The notes: generated from the sequence alone by a model not told the origin. Shown: positions 45,741 to 55,118, numbered from the stretch's first letter. The stretch: DNA of 64,000 nucleotides from Micromonospora sp. WMMD1082 (GCF_029626175.1 NZ_JARUBM010000002.1:4667001-4731000), one strand, 5' to 3'. Translations and numbers: made by a program.

Positions 45741-48700
45741 TCAGGAGGCCAGGGTTTGGGTGGCGCGGGCGGGCGGGTGGGCCAGGGCGAGCAGGCCCGG
45801 GGCGCTGTTGCGGTGGGCGAAGGCGCGCAGTTCGGCCAGCGGTGCCTCGGCCGCTGCCCGGTCTCCGGCCGACTCCAGCTCCCGTACGGCGAAGGTCAGC
45901 GCCAGCATCCGGTCGGTGAGGTCGGGGATCCCGGCGTAGATCTCGGCGGCGGCGAGGTGCAGCTCGGCGGCGTGCCGGTGGTCGCCGTCGGCGCCGGCCA
46001 GCGCGCCGGTCACGGTCCGCAGCGCCGCCTCCGACCAGGGCGTACGGTGGCCGACCTGGTCCAGCATGGCGCGTACCCGGGCCGCTGGCTTGCGCCCGGC
46101 GAGGGTGGCCGCCCACCCGGCTGCGGAGATCCACTCGCCACTGGCCAGCGCCGGCACCGCCGTCCACGCCTCGGCCAACTCGTCGACCAGCGCGGCGGCC
46201 TCGTCGGTGCGCCCCTGCACCGCCCGGCACAGCGCGCCCATCGCCAGCATCGTCCAGTGCACCCGGTGGAAGCCGCTGCGCCGGGCGATGTCCAACGCGG
46301 CGGCCACGTCGTCGCGGGGGAGTGGGGCGGCCTCGGCCGGGTCACGGAGTGGGGCGGCGACCGCCGTCGTGTCGGGTGCGGTGGTGGTCTCCGGATCGTC
46401 CGAAGGGGAGGGCAGGTCGGGCGGGGAGGGTGGCTCCGCAGCGGCGACCGGGTCGGCCGGCGGCACCGGCTGGCCGCGCAGCACCAGCAGGCACGACCGC
46501 AGGCCGCGTACCTGCATGTCCCAGCTGCCGGTGGGGGTGTGCACGAACGCCTCGGCGGCCGCGAGCAGCCGGTCGAAGTCTCCCTCGAACCAGGCTCGCA
46601 TCGCCTCCCCGGAGTAGCTGGTGGTCAGCGTCTGTCCGCTCGCGGTGCGGGCCGGTGCCGCCGAGAGCAGGGCGTCGGAGCGCAGCCAGTCGCCCTCCTC
46701 CCGCACCGCGTAGGCGAGGTTCTGGGTGGCCCGGGGCAGCGCGAGCAGCTGACCGGCCTGGCTGAACTCGACGATCGCGTACAAGTCGTCGAGCCCGGCC
46801 CGATCCCCGGCCTGGTAGCGGGCGGTGGCCGCGGTGATCCGGGCGTTGGTGCGCGTCTCGGTCAGCCCGAGCCGCTCGCCGATCTCCGCCGCCGTGTCGG
46901 CCGCCGCCACCGCCGGATCCCGCTCGTAGTTGAGCATGTGCAGCCGGCCCAGCTCGGCGAAGGCGTCGGCCTTCTGCGCGCTGTCCGGCAGCGGGTCGAA
47001 CAGGCGTACCGCCCGGTCCAGACAGGCCAGCGCGGCCCGCCGGTCGGCCCGCAGCCACGCCGCCTGGCCGAGCAGCGTCCAGGCCCGCGCCGCGCACGCC
47101 TCGTCGCCGTACGCGAGGAGCCGGTCGGCCAGCGTCTGCACCTGCTCCGGGCCGCCCCCGGAGAGGAAGGCGTTGCCGTCGCGGTAGAACGAGATCTCGG
47201 TGCTGAGCAGCTCCAGTTGCAGCCGGCCCACCGGGTCGGAGTCGTCGGCCAGGCCGAGCGCCCGGCCGGCGTGACTGGCGGCGGCGTCCAGCCCGTGCAG
47301 CGCGTACGCCCGGCGGGCCGCCCGGTGCAGCGCGGCCCGTGCCGGCCCGGCGTAGCGGCGGGTCTCCATGCCCAGCGAGCGGGCGATCTCGTGCGCCGCC
47401 CAGCGGTGGTGGGCCAGCACCTCGGCCAGGTCGGTGTCCCGGCTCTGCGACAGCGTGTCCAGCCAGTCGGCCGTCCGCTCGTGCCGGGCCACCCGCTCGG
47501 TACGCGGCAGCCGCTGGTAGCAGACGTCGCGCACCAGCACGTGCCGGAAGCGGTACTCCGGCTGGCCGGCCATCGTGGAAGCGGCCTGCTCGTGGACGAA
47601 GTCCCGCTGCTCCAGCCGGCGCAGGGCGCGCTCGACGGACTCGACCGGCTGCCCGACGGCGGCGGCCACCGCACCGGGCCAGAACTGCACCCCGACCACC
47701 GCCGCGGCCAGCAGCACCGCCCGGTCCTTGGCGTCGAGCAGGTCGACCCGGTTGGCGATGACCGCGTGCACGCTCTCCGGCATCGGCAGATGCAGATGCT
47801 TCTCCAGCGACCAACCGCGCCCGGACTGCCGCAGCGCGCCCTGCTCGATCAGCATCCGGACGTACTCGTGGGCGTAGAGCGGGTTGCCGCCGGCCACCTC
47901 GATCAGCGGGGTCAGCAGGTCGGCGGAGAACGCGGCCTGGCCGAACATGTGCGCGTACAGCGCGGCGATGCCGGTGTCCCGCAGCGGCGGCAGGGTGATG
48001 GTCACCGAGCCGGTGATGGTCCCCGCCCAGCTCGGATCCCGGTCGATCAACTCGGGGCGGGCGGTGCAGAGCAGCAGCAGCGGTACGTCCCGGGCCGCCG
48101 CACCGAGCAGCTCCACGAAGCGCAGCATCGCGTCGTCGGCCCAGTGCAGGTCCTCGAAGACCAGCACGGTGGGGCGGCGGGCGGCGAGAGCCAGCAGGAA
48201 CCGACGCCACGCCGACTCCGCCTCCTCGGCCGGCAGCGGCGTGCCGGGCAGGCCGACCAGCGGGCGCAGCGCATCGGTCACCCGGCCCCGCTCACCGGCG
48301 CCGACCAGTTCGCCGACGGCCGCGGCGAGCCGCTGCGCGGCGCTGGCGGCCGGATCGGTGTCGAGGATGCCCGTCTCGGCCTTGACGATGTCGGCCAGCG
48401 CGGCGAACGTGACGTTCTCGCCGAACGGCGGGCACCGCCCGATCCGCCAGGTCAGCGGCTCGTCCACCAGCCGGCCGGTGTGCCGGTGCAGCTCACGGAC
48501 CAGCCGGCTCTTGCCGATGCCGGCCCGGCCGAAGACGGTCACCACCTGGGGCCGGCGGTCGCGCAGGCTGCGGTGCAGGGCGTTGACCAGCATGCCCAGC
48601 TCGTGTTCGCGGTCGATCAGCGGCGTGGTGTCCGGCTCCCGGTCGGTGGGCTGCTGGCGTACCGCGGACAGGGCCAGCCACACCTCCGTCGGCGCCGAGC

Positions 48701-49406
48701 GACCGCGCAGGGTGACCGGGGGTTGCTCCTCGTAGCGGATGGTATCCCGGGTCAGCGCGTGCGTGGCGCCGTCGACCAGCACCCCGCCGGGCGGGGCCAC
48801 GGACTGCAACCGGGAGGCGGTGTTGACCACGTCCCCGGCGACGATCGCCTGCCCGCCGTCGCGGGCGGCGGCCACGTCGACCAGCGCCTCCCCGGTGGCC
48901 ACCCCGACCCGGAAGCGCAGCCCGTCGGTGCCGGTGGGGGTGAACCGGGTCAGTACCCGTTGCAGCTCCAGCCCGGCCCGCACGCACCGCAACGCGTCGG
49001 TCTCGGTGGCCACCGGCGCGCCGAACAGGGCCATCACCGCGTCGCCGATGTACTTCTCCACCACCCCGCCGTACTGGCCGACCACCCGGCGGGCGGCGGA
49101 GAAGAAGCCGTTCTGCATGCCGCGTACCAGCTCCGGATCGGCCCGTTCGGCGTACGGGGTGAAGTCGATCAGGTCGACGAAGAGCACGCTGACGCGGCGG
49201 CGGTCCTCCTGCACGAGGTTCGCCGGGCGGTCGGTGCCGGCCCGGGGCGCGCCGCAGGAGGTGCAGAAGGCCACGTCGGGCGCGAGCGGGCGCAGGCAGT
49301 GCGGGCAGACGGCACCGAGCTCCGCACCGCAGCCACCGCAGAAGCGGTCGCCGTCGGCGGCGGTACGTCCACAGCGGTCACACTGCGCGGCGATGACACC
49401 CTCCAC
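45741..49406 (-). CDS. adenylate/guanylate cyclase-AAA ATPase-TPR regulator
   Basis: 1221-residue multidomain protein. Residues 1-55 hold two zinc ribbons (CDRCG...CGGCG and CPHCL...CTSCG). A class III nucleotide cyclase domain spans about 70-245 with metal Asp78 and Asp122 (VDLIDFT, YIGDAVMALFG) and GDVVNTASRLQ. An AAA/STAND-like ATPase follows, with Walker A GRAGIGKS at 293-300 and Walker B VLVFEDLHWAD. The C-terminal 550 residues are TPR-like helical repeats with a Pro/Ser/Asp-rich break near residue 1000. Start GTG 49406 has GGGGG upstream. Likely a signalling hub; partners unknown. Confidence 0.88.
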   Translation of the reverse strand: MEGVIAAQCDRCGRTAADGDRFCGGCGAELGAVCPHCLRPLAPDVAFCTSCGAPRAGTDRPANLVQEDRRRVSVLFVDLIDFTPYAERADPELVRGMQNGFFSAARRVVGQYGGVVEKYIGDAVMALFGAPVATETDALRCVRAGLELQRVLTRFTPTGTDGLRFRVGVATGEALVDVAAARDGGQAIVAGDVVNTASRLQSVAPPGGVLVDGATHALTRDTIRYEEQPPVTLRGRSAPTEVWLALSAVRQQPTDREPDTTPLIDREHELGMLVNALHRSLRDRRPQVVTVFGRAGIGKSRLVRELHRHTGRLVDEPLTWRIGRCPPFGENVTFAALADIVKAETGILDTDPAASAAQRLAAAVGELVGAGERGRVTDALRPLVGLPGTPLPAEEAESAWRRFLLALAARRPTVLVFEDLHWADDAMLRFVELLGAAARDVPLLLLCTARPELIDRDPSWAGTITGSVTITLPPLRDTGIAALYAHMFGQAAFSADLLTPLIEVAGGNPLYAHEYVRMLIEQGALRQSGRGWSLEKHLHLPMPESVHAVIANRVDLLDAKDRAVLLAAAVVGVQFWPGAVAAAVGQPVESVERALRRLEQRDFVHEQAASTMAGQPEYRFRHVLVRDVCYQRLPRTERVARHERTADWLDTLSQSRDTDLAEVLAHHRWAAHEIARSLGMETRRYAGPARAALHRAARRAYALHGLDAAASHAGRALGLADDSDPVGRLQLELLSTEISFYRDGNAFLSGGGPEQVQTLADRLLAYGDEACAARAWTLLGQAAWLRADRRAALACLDRAVRLFDPLPDSAQKADAFAELGRLHMLNYERDPAVAAADTAAEIGERLGLTETRTNARITAATARYQAGDRAGLDDLYAIVEFSQAGQLLALPRATQNLAYAVREEGDWLRSDALLSAAPARTASGQTLTTSYSGEAMRAWFEGDFDRLLAAAEAFVHTPTGSWDMQVRGLRSCLLVLRGQPVPPADPVAAAEPPSPPDLPSPSDDPETTTAPDTTAVAAPLRDPAEAAPLPRDDVAAALDIARRSGFHRVHWTMLAMGALCRAVQGRTDEAAALVDELAEAWTAVPALASGEWISAAGWAATLAGRKPAARVRAMLDQVGHRTPWSEAALRTVTGALAGADGDHRHAAELHLAAAEIYAGIPDLTDRMLALTFAVRELESAGDRAAAEAPLAELRAFAHRNSAPGLLALAHPPARATQTLAS

Positions 49407-49573
49407 TGGCAGGCCCCCGACGCCTCGGGGCGCAGGTCGAGTATCGCCCGCCCGGCACACTGTCGGGTACCGGGCTGTTGGCTTGTGGACACTCAGCCGG
49501 GCAGCTCACGGCGTTCCGAAACGGCTAGATTCAGGCAGCCGATTCATCGACCGCTGATCAGGGGGACAGCTCC

Positions 49574-49783
49574 ATGGTGTACGTGATGCTGAAGAGTGAC
49601 TGGACCGACGGCAACGGGGTCACCCACTCCGCCGGAGACTCGGTGGACGTGGACGCCGCCACGCTCGCCCTGCTCCAGGCGCAGGGGATCGTCGGCGAGG
49701 TGCCCGGTGGCGGCAAGGACGGCACGGACTGGGCCGGGCCGGGTGGCACGGACTGGGCCGGGCCGGGCAGCACCAAGCCCTGA
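49574..49783 (+). CDS. small uncharacterised protein with C-terminal repeat
   Basis: 69 residues starting VYVMLKSDWTDGNGVTHSAGDSVDVDAATLALLQAQGIV, which resembles small phage-like beta-rich proteins (head or tail accessory type). The C-terminus repeats GTDWAGPG twice and ends GSTKP. GGGGGA lies just before the ATG. No homologue can be named and no other phage gene is present, so it is an orphan. Confidence 0.55.
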   Translation: MVYVMLKSDWTDGNGVTHSAGDSVDVDAATLALLQAQGIVGEVPGGGKDGTDWAGPGGTDWAGPGSTKP

Positions 49784-49836
49784 CCGGGCGTACGCGGGCG
49801 GGGCCGGGGACGTCGTCCCCGGCCCCGCCCGCGCGT

Positions 49837-50529
49837 TCAGCGCTCGTTCATGCCCGCCCGGCGGCGCAGCGCGGGCACGTCGGTGACGACGATCCGCCGG
49901 CCCTCGGTACGCAGCCAGCCCCGGTTGGCGAACGACCCGATGGCCTGGTTGACGCTCTGCCGGGAGCCGCCGGCCATCTCGGCGAGCTGGCTCTGGTTCA
50001 GCTCGATGGTGATCATCGGCGCCTGGCTCTCGCCGGCCAGCCGGACCAGCGTCTTGGCCACCCGGCCGGGCAGGTCGAGGAAGACGTGGTCGGCGTTCTG
50101 CTCGGTCAGCCTGCGGATGAGCGCACCCAGGGACCGCATCACCGCGTCGAGGATGCGCGCGTTCGAGTGCACCAGCTCCATGAACGCCGGCCGGGACAGG
50201 GCCAGCGCCGCAGTGTCCTCGATCGCCTCGGCCGAGGTCGACCGGGTCGAGGCGTCCAGCAGGGAGACCTCGCCGAGCACGTCCGGCGGACGCATCACGG
50301 TCAGGATCGCCCGTTCGCCGGTGGGCGCGGTCCGGAACACGGCCACGGCCCCCCGCCGCAGGATGATCAGCGACTCGCCCGGGTCGTTCTCCACGAACAG
50401 CAGCTGACCCTTGCGATACGTCCGGGGCACCGCGGCGGCGACCACCCGCTGACGCACCTCCGGCTCCAACCCGGCGAACATGTCCACACCCGTGAGCGCG
50501 TCGCCCGGCTCCGGCAGGCGCATCTCCAC
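49837..50529 (-). CDS. Crp/Fnr family transcriptional regulator
   Basis: 230 residues with an N-terminal cyclic-nucleotide-binding fold and a C-terminal winged helix. The cNMP domain has PGESLIILRRGAVAVF and GEVSLLDASTRSTSAEAIE; the helix-turn-helix is QSQLAEMAGGSRQSVNQAIGSF. It resembles mycobacterial and streptomycete Crp, which bind cAMP. GTG 50529 has a strong GGGGAGGGG upstream; the ATG at 50523 is also possible. It is close to the class III cyclase gene, but no direct evidence links them. Confidence 0.9.
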   Translation of the reverse strand: MEMRLPEPGDALTGVDMFAGLEPEVRQRVVAAAVPRTYRKGQLLFVENDPGESLIILRRGAVAVFRTAPTGERAILTVMRPPDVLGEVSLLDASTRSTSAEAIEDTAALALSRPAFMELVHSNARILDAVMRSLGALIRRLTEQNADHVFLDLPGRVAKTLVRLAGESQAPMITIELNQSQLAEMAGGSRQSVNQAIGSFANRGWLRTEGRRIVVTDVPALRRRAGMNER

Positions 50530-50791
50530 GGCCCCACCCCTCCCCGGTCAAGGACCCCAACTCGCTCACCGGGTGAGCCTGACGGCCCCTGACGAGGTGG
50601 TCTGACACCCGCTCGGCTCCGGCAGCGGTACACATCAGATCATGACGGTCCGGTCGCGTGCTGTACACCCCTCAAATCACTTCCGTGACCGGTTCGAGCT
50701 GGGCACGGTCGGCGGCGGGGCGGATGGAAGCGCTCCCGAGGCCACCGCCCCGCCCGTCGGGCTCCGGTGGGCGTCGGCGAGGATGGCGGGG

Positions 50792-51289
50792 ATGGTCTAC
50801 CGCTACTTCTACGACTGCGAGTTCATCGAGGACGGCCGGACCGTCGAGCTGGTCTCGATCGGCGTCGTCGACGAGCACGGCCGCGAGTTCTACGCGGTCT
50901 CCACCGAGTTCGACGCGTCCCGGGCGGTGCCCTGGGTTCGCCGTCACGTGCTGGACAAGCTGCCCTCCCCGGCCGACCGGTCCTGGCGGTCGCGGGAGCG
51001 CATCCGCGACGAGTTGTACGAGTTCCTCGTCGCCCCGGTCCGGGACCGCCCCGGCGAGGAACTGGAGCTGTGGGCCTGGTACGCCGCGTACGACCATGTG
51101 GCGTTGGCGCAGCTGTGGGGTGCCATGCCGGCGCTGCCCCGGGAGATCCCCCGCTACACCAAGGACCTGCGGCAGCTCTGGGACGACCGGGGCCGGCCCC
51201 GGTTGCCGAACGCCGCGGCGGCCCGGCACGACGCGCTGGTCGACGCCCGGCACAACCTGGCCCGATGGCGGGCGATGACGAGCGCTTAG
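50792..51289 (+). CDS. 3'-5' exoribonuclease (Rv2179c-like)
   Basis: 165-residue DEDDh exonuclease matching the M. tuberculosis Rv2179c family closely: RYFYDCEFIEDGRTVELVSIG, WAWYAAYDHVALAQLWG and HDALVDARHNL are all in place, with the conserved Asp, Glu, His and Asp. The start ATG 50792 is preceded by GAGG 9 nt upstream; ATG 50783 would add three residues. It is divergent from the Crp gene across 262 bp that has no other clear feature. Confidence 0.9.
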   Translation: MVYRYFYDCEFIEDGRTVELVSIGVVDEHGREFYAVSTEFDASRAVPWVRRHVLDKLPSPADRSWRSRERIRDELYEFLVAPVRDRPGEELELWAWYAAYDHVALAQLWGAMPALPREIPRYTKDLRQLWDDRGRPRLPNAAAARHDALVDARHNLARWRAMTSA

Positions 51290-51467
51290 TCGATCATCCG
51301 GGGCTACTGACTGGTAGCGGGGCGCGGTGTCGGCGGTGCCCGAGCGGCGACTACAGTTCGTGGGGACGGCCCGCCCCGGGCCGGCAACGGTGCCGAGGTC
51401 TGACCTGACACATATCCTGGGGCTTGATCGGGCTTGACCAGATGCTCCCCAGGAGGATGAGCGGATC

Positions 51468-52496
51468 ATGCGTATCGGCGTGCTCACCGGCGGCGGCGAC
51501 TGCCCCGGTCTCAACGCGGTCATCCGGGCGGTGGTCCGTAAGGGCGTCGCCAGCTACGGCCATGAGTTCGTGGGTTTCCGGGACGGTTGGAAGGGCCCGC
51601 TGGAGGGGTTGTCCCGCCCGCTGGGCATCGCGGAGGTCCGCGGGATCCTGCCCCGGGGTGGCACGATCCTCGGCTCGTCGCGGACCAACCCGTTCAAGAT
51701 CGATAACGGCGTCGAGCGGATCAAGGACAACCTGGCCGCGCAGGGCGTCGACGCCCTCATCGCCATCGGCGGTGAGGACACTCTCGGCGTCGCCACCAAG
51801 CTGCACGAGCTGGGCGTCAACGTCGTCGGCGTGCCGAAGACCATCGACAACGACCTCGGCGCCACCGACTACACGTTCGGCTTCGACACCGCGGTCAACA
51901 TCGCCATGGAGGCGATCGACCGGCTGCACACCACCGCCGAGAGCCACCACCGCACCCTGGTGGTCGAGGTGATGGGCCGGCACGCCGGCTGGATCGCCCT
52001 GCACGCCGGCCTGGCGGGTGGCGCCAACGTGATCCTGCTGCCCGAGCGGAACTTCGACGTCGAGCAGGTCGCCGGCTACGTCGAGAAGCGCTTCCAGCAC
52101 CAGTACGCCCCGATCGTCGTGGTCGCCGAGGGCGCCCAGCCGCTGGAGGGCCAGATGGTCCTGCAGAACCAGGAACTGGACGCGTTCGGTCACGTCCGGC
52201 TCGGCGGCATCGGCCAGTGGCTGGCCGAGCAGCTGGAGGCCAAGACCGGCAAGGAGGCCCGCACGGTCGTGCTCGGGCACATCCAGCGCGGCGGCACCCC
52301 GACCGCGTTCGACCGGGTGCTCGCCACCCGGCTCGGCCTGCAGGCGATCGACGCCGCGCACGAGGGCGACTGGGGCAAGATGGTCGCGATGCAGAGCACC
52401 AACATCGTCCGCGTCCCGCTCGCCGACGCGACCGCCGAGCTGAAGACCGTTCCGCTGGAGCGGTACGCCGAGGCCGAGGTCTTCTTCGGCAGCTGA
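51468..52496 (+). CDS. pfkA: 6-phosphofructokinase, residues suggest pyrophosphate donor
   Basis: 342-residue group III PFK. Numbering coincides with E. coli PfkA: catalytic Asp127 is present (KTIDND), the usual Asp103 is Glu, residue 104 is Asp and residue 124 is Lys (GGEDT and VPKTID). In this family Gly104 marks ATP users and Asp104 with Lys124 marks PPi-dependent enzymes. The signature RGGTPTAFDR is intact. AGGAGG at 51451-51456 is 11 nt upstream. A 15-bp hairpin terminator follows. Confidence 0.93.
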   Translation: MRIGVLTGGGDCPGLNAVIRAVVRKGVASYGHEFVGFRDGWKGPLEGLSRPLGIAEVRGILPRGGTILGSSRTNPFKIDNGVERIKDNLAAQGVDALIAIGGEDTLGVATKLHELGVNVVGVPKTIDNDLGATDYTFGFDTAVNIAMEAIDRLHTTAESHHRTLVVEVMGRHAGWIALHAGLAGGANVILLPERNFDVEQVAGYVEKRFQHQYAPIVVVAEGAQPLEGQMVLQNQELDAFGHVRLGGIGQWLAEQLEAKTGKEARTVVLGHIQRGGTPTAFDRVLATRLGLQAIDAAHEGDWGKMVAMQSTNIVRVPLADATAELKTVPLERYAEAEVFFGS

Positions 52497-52505
52497 TCGT
52501 TCGTT

Positions 52506-52545
52506 CCGGCGTCGCGGCGGGCCACCGGCTCCGCCGCGACGCCGG
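52506..52545 (+). terminator. terminator after pfkA
   Basis: Perfect 15-bp stem (52506-52520 with 52531-52545) and a 10-nt loop in the gap before proC. Confidence 0.8.
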
Positions 52546-52566
52546 CCCACGAAGGGGGTACGGCAG

Positions 52567-53385
52567 ATGCCAGCCGGAGTGCACACCGTCGCGGTCATCG
52601 GGGCGGGCAAGATCGGCGAGCTGATGCTCTCCGGCCTGCTGCGTTCGGGCTGGCCGGTGGACCGGCTGCTGGCCACCGCCCGCCGCCCGGCCCGCGCCGA
52701 GGAACTGGCCGCCCGCTACGGCGTACGGGTGGTGGACAATCTCACCGCGGTCGACGAGGCCGAGGTGCTGGCCGTCTCGGTCAAGCCGCAGGACGCCGCC
52801 GCGCTGCTCGACGAGATCGGGCCCAAGGTGCCCGCCGACAAGTTGGTGATCTCGCTCTGCGCCGGCCTGCCGAGCACCTTCTTCAGCCGCCGGCTGCCGC
52901 AGGGCACCCCGGTGGTGCGGGTGATGACCAACACGCCGGCCCTGGTGGACCAGGCGATGACCGCCATCTCCGCCGGCGCGCACGCCACCGGCGAGCACCT
53001 GGCGCTGGCCGAGGAGATGTTCAAGCCGCTGGGCGCCACCATCCGGGTGCCCGAGACCCAGCAGGACGCGGTGACCGCCCTCTCCGGCTCCGGCCCGGCG
53101 TACTTCTACCTCCTGGTGGAGGCGATGACCGACGCCGGCATTCTGCTCGGCCTGCCCCGGCAGGTGGCGCACGACCTGATCGTGCAGACCGCGATCGGGT
53201 CGGCGGTGATGCTGCGCGACTCCGGCGAGCACCCGGTGAAGCTGCGCGAGGCGGTCACCTCGCCCGCCGGTACCACCATCTCCGCCATCCGCGAGCTGGA
53301 GAACCACGGCGTACGCGCGGCGCTGCTGGCCGCCCTGGAGGCGGCCCGGGACCGGGCCCGCGAGCTGGCGGCCCAGGCCGAGTGA
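52567..53385 (+). CDS. proC: pyrroline-5-carboxylate reductase
   Basis: Last step of proline synthesis. The 272-residue protein has the NADP motif VAVIGAGKIGELMLSG, VRVMTNTPALV and LSGSGPAYFYLLVEAMTDAG, with the C-terminal VTSPAGTTISAIRELE signature. GGGGG precedes the ATG. No other pro gene is adjacent. The pfkA terminator lies just upstream, so it has its own promoter. Confidence 0.94.
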   Translation: MPAGVHTVAVIGAGKIGELMLSGLLRSGWPVDRLLATARRPARAEELAARYGVRVVDNLTAVDEAEVLAVSVKPQDAAALLDEIGPKVPADKLVISLCAGLPSTFFSRRLPQGTPVVRVMTNTPALVDQAMTAISAGAHATGEHLALAEEMFKPLGATIRVPETQQDAVTALSGSGPAYFYLLVEAMTDAGILLGLPRQVAHDLIVQTAIGSAVMLRDSGEHPVKLREAVTSPAGTTISAIRELENHGVRAALLAALEAARDRARELAAQAE

Positions 53386-53451
53386 GCCCCGGTCGGCCTT
53401 CCCCGGCGGTAGCGGCTCGTTCCGGTGACGGTGGTGACGCATACTGGCGCG

Positions 53452-53802
53452 GTGTTCACTCTCGCCCAGGCCCGGCACCTGGTGGCCACCCTGCATCCGC
53501 GGATCGACGAGCTGATCCGGGTCCGCGCCGACCTGGCCGAGTTGCAGGCCGACCTGGCCGCCCACGGGCTCAGCGCACTCGGCGGCCGACCGGAGGTCAA
53601 GGCGTTCGAGGCCCGGCTGTACGCGGTCCTCGACGACATCCAGCAGCACGGCATCGAGGTCAAGGGCGTGGCACCCGTGCTGCTCGACTTCCCGGGCGAG
53701 CGCGAGGGCCGGCAGGTGCGCTGGTGCTGGCTGGAGGGGGACACCGACGTGCGCTGGTATCACCGCGCCGACTGCGGCTTCGCCGGCCGCCGCCCGCTCT
53801 GA
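53452..53802 (+). CDS. DUF2203 family protein
   Basis: 116-residue small helical protein with the family start FTLAQARHLVATLHPRIDELI and the conserved C-terminal segment VRWCWLEGDTDVRWYH. Function unknown. GTG at 53452 is favoured over the upstream GTG at 53425 because CATACT lies 6 nt before it (leaderless) and the family starts here. Confidence 0.78.
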   Translation: MFTLAQARHLVATLHPRIDELIRVRADLAELQADLAAHGLSALGGRPEVKAFEARLYAVLDDIQQHGIEVKGVAPVLLDFPGEREGRQVRWCWLEGDTDVRWYHRADCGFAGRRPL

Positions 53803-53818
53803 GCCCCGGCCCATCCAT

Positions 53819-53893
53819 GATCCGCGCAACTTCCCTGACAGTGCTGCCTCGTGCCGGGCTTGAGACAGCAACATCCCCGAAGTTGTGCGGATC
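53819..53893. repeat. intergenic 75-bp palindrome C
   Basis: Arms of 32 nt (53819-53850 and 53862-53893) surround an 11-nt centre, the same layout as the element at 7622. The outer 15 bp pair with one G-T wobble; the centre diverges. The right arm ends GTGCGGATC. Confidence 0.88.
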
Positions 53894-53950
53894 TTGGGGT
53901 GGGCAGCGTCAGCAGGATCGGTCTCTCGCCGTGCCGGTGGGTGGGCGGTG

Positions 53951-54544
53951 ATGTTCGCCGTTCGGTTGATCGACGATGTCGAACTGCGCCCGCTGAACCC
54001 CTGGCACGCCGGGGAGTTCCTGGCCAACCTGGACCGGGCGCGGGAGCACATCGCGCCGTGGGTGTCGCCGTCCTTCGTGGCGACCGACCTTGCCGGGGCG
54101 CGGCGGGTGCTCCAGCGCTACGCCGACCGCTGGGCCTGCGACGACGGTGGGATCTGGGGCATCTGGTCCGGCGGCACGCTGGTCGGTGGGGTGCTGCTGG
54201 TGTCGCTCAACGCCGCGACCGGGGTGTGCGAGGCGGGCTGCTGGCTGGAGCCGGCCGCCGAGGGGCGTGGACTCGTCACCCGCGCGGTCAGCCGGCTCGT
54301 CGACTGGGCGCTGGTCGAGCGCGGCCTGCACCGGGTCGAGTGGCGCACCAACGCCGGCAACGCGCGCAGTATCGCGGTGGCCCGTCGGCTCGGCATGCGC
54401 CGCGACGGCGTACTCCGTGAGGTGCTGCCCGGCCCGCAGGGCCGCATCGATCTGGAGGTCTGGTCGGTGCTGGCCCCCGAGTGGCAGGCCCGGCGCTCCG
54501 CTGCCGACGGGCGGACCTCCCGGGGCGGCGCGGAGGCGCGCTGA
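53951..54544 (+). CDS. GNAT N-acetyltransferase, RimJ/RimL-like
   Basis: 197-residue acetyltransferase of the RimL/RimJ group. It begins FAVRLIDDVELRPLNPWHAGEFLANL and has the acetyl-CoA region EPAAEGRGLVTRAVSRLVDWAL and VEWRTNAGNARSIAVARRLGM, with the GNAT R/Q-x-x-G-x-G/A pattern. Substrate unknown. The start is ATG 53951; GTG 53948 is directly before it. Confidence 0.85.
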   Translation: MFAVRLIDDVELRPLNPWHAGEFLANLDRAREHIAPWVSPSFVATDLAGARRVLQRYADRWACDDGGIWGIWSGGTLVGGVLLVSLNAATGVCEAGCWLEPAAEGRGLVTRAVSRLVDWALVERGLHRVEWRTNAGNARSIAVARRLGMRRDGVLREVLPGPQGRIDLEVWSVLAPEWQARRSAADGRTSRGGAEAR

Positions 54545-54626
54545 GCTGGACCGGCCGGCAGCCGGGCCGACCGTCCCGCCGGGGTGTGCCGCGCGCGCCG
54601 GCACTCAATCATGATCAACCGAGTGG

Positions 54627-55118
54627 TCAGGGGGTGGGGAGGAGTTTGTCGAGGGTGGTGCGGAGGGTGGGGTCGTCGGGGGTGACCGTCGGGGCGAAGC
54701 GTGCGGCGGCGGTGCCGTCGGGGGCGACCAGGAACTTCTCGAAGTTCCAGCGCACGTCACCGGTGTGACCATCGGCGTCGGGGGTGTCCACCAACGCCGC
54801 GTAGAGCGGGTGCCGGTCGGGGCCGTTGACGTCGACCTTCTCCGTCAACGGGAAGCTCACCCCGTAGTTGATCCGGCAGAACTCGCTGATCTCCGCGGCG
54901 CTGCCCGGTTCCTGGCCGGCGAACTGGTTGCACGGCACGCCGAGCACCGTCAGCCCTCGGTCGGCGTACTCGTCCTGCAGCGCCTGCAGGCCGGCGTACT
55001 GCGGGGTGAGCCCGCAGCGGGACGCGACGTTGACCACCAGCAGGGCGCGCCCACGGTACTGCGCGAGATCGGCCGGGCCGCCGGTGAGCGTGCCGATCTG
55101 GATGTCGAAGACGGTCAT
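54627..55118 (-). CDS. glutathione/thiol peroxidase
   Basis: 163-residue GPx fold peroxidase using Cys not selenocysteine: Cys35 in ASRCGLTPQ, with the Gln of PCNQFAGQEP and Trp of RWNFEKFL completing the active site. The bacterium probably lacks glutathione, so mycothiol or thioredoxin is the likely reductant. TAACCT is 6 nt before the ATG, so leaderless. It is divergent from the chitinase. Confidence 0.92.
   Translation of the reverse strand: MTVFDIQIGTLTGGPADLAQYRGRALLVVNVASRCGLTPQYAGLQALQDEYADRGLTVLGVPCNQFAGQEPGSAAEISEFCRINYGVSFPLTEKVDVNGPDRHPLYAALVDTPDADGHTGDVRWNFEKFLVAPDGTAAARFAPTVTPDDPTLRTTLDKLLPTP

Noticed and set aside
45717..49586. A 1289-codon open frame on the plus strand opposite the large regulator gene
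   Set aside because: It is a GC-skew artefact lying wholly antisense to a protein with clear zinc ribbon, cyclase and Walker motifs. Its own translation has no recognisable domain.
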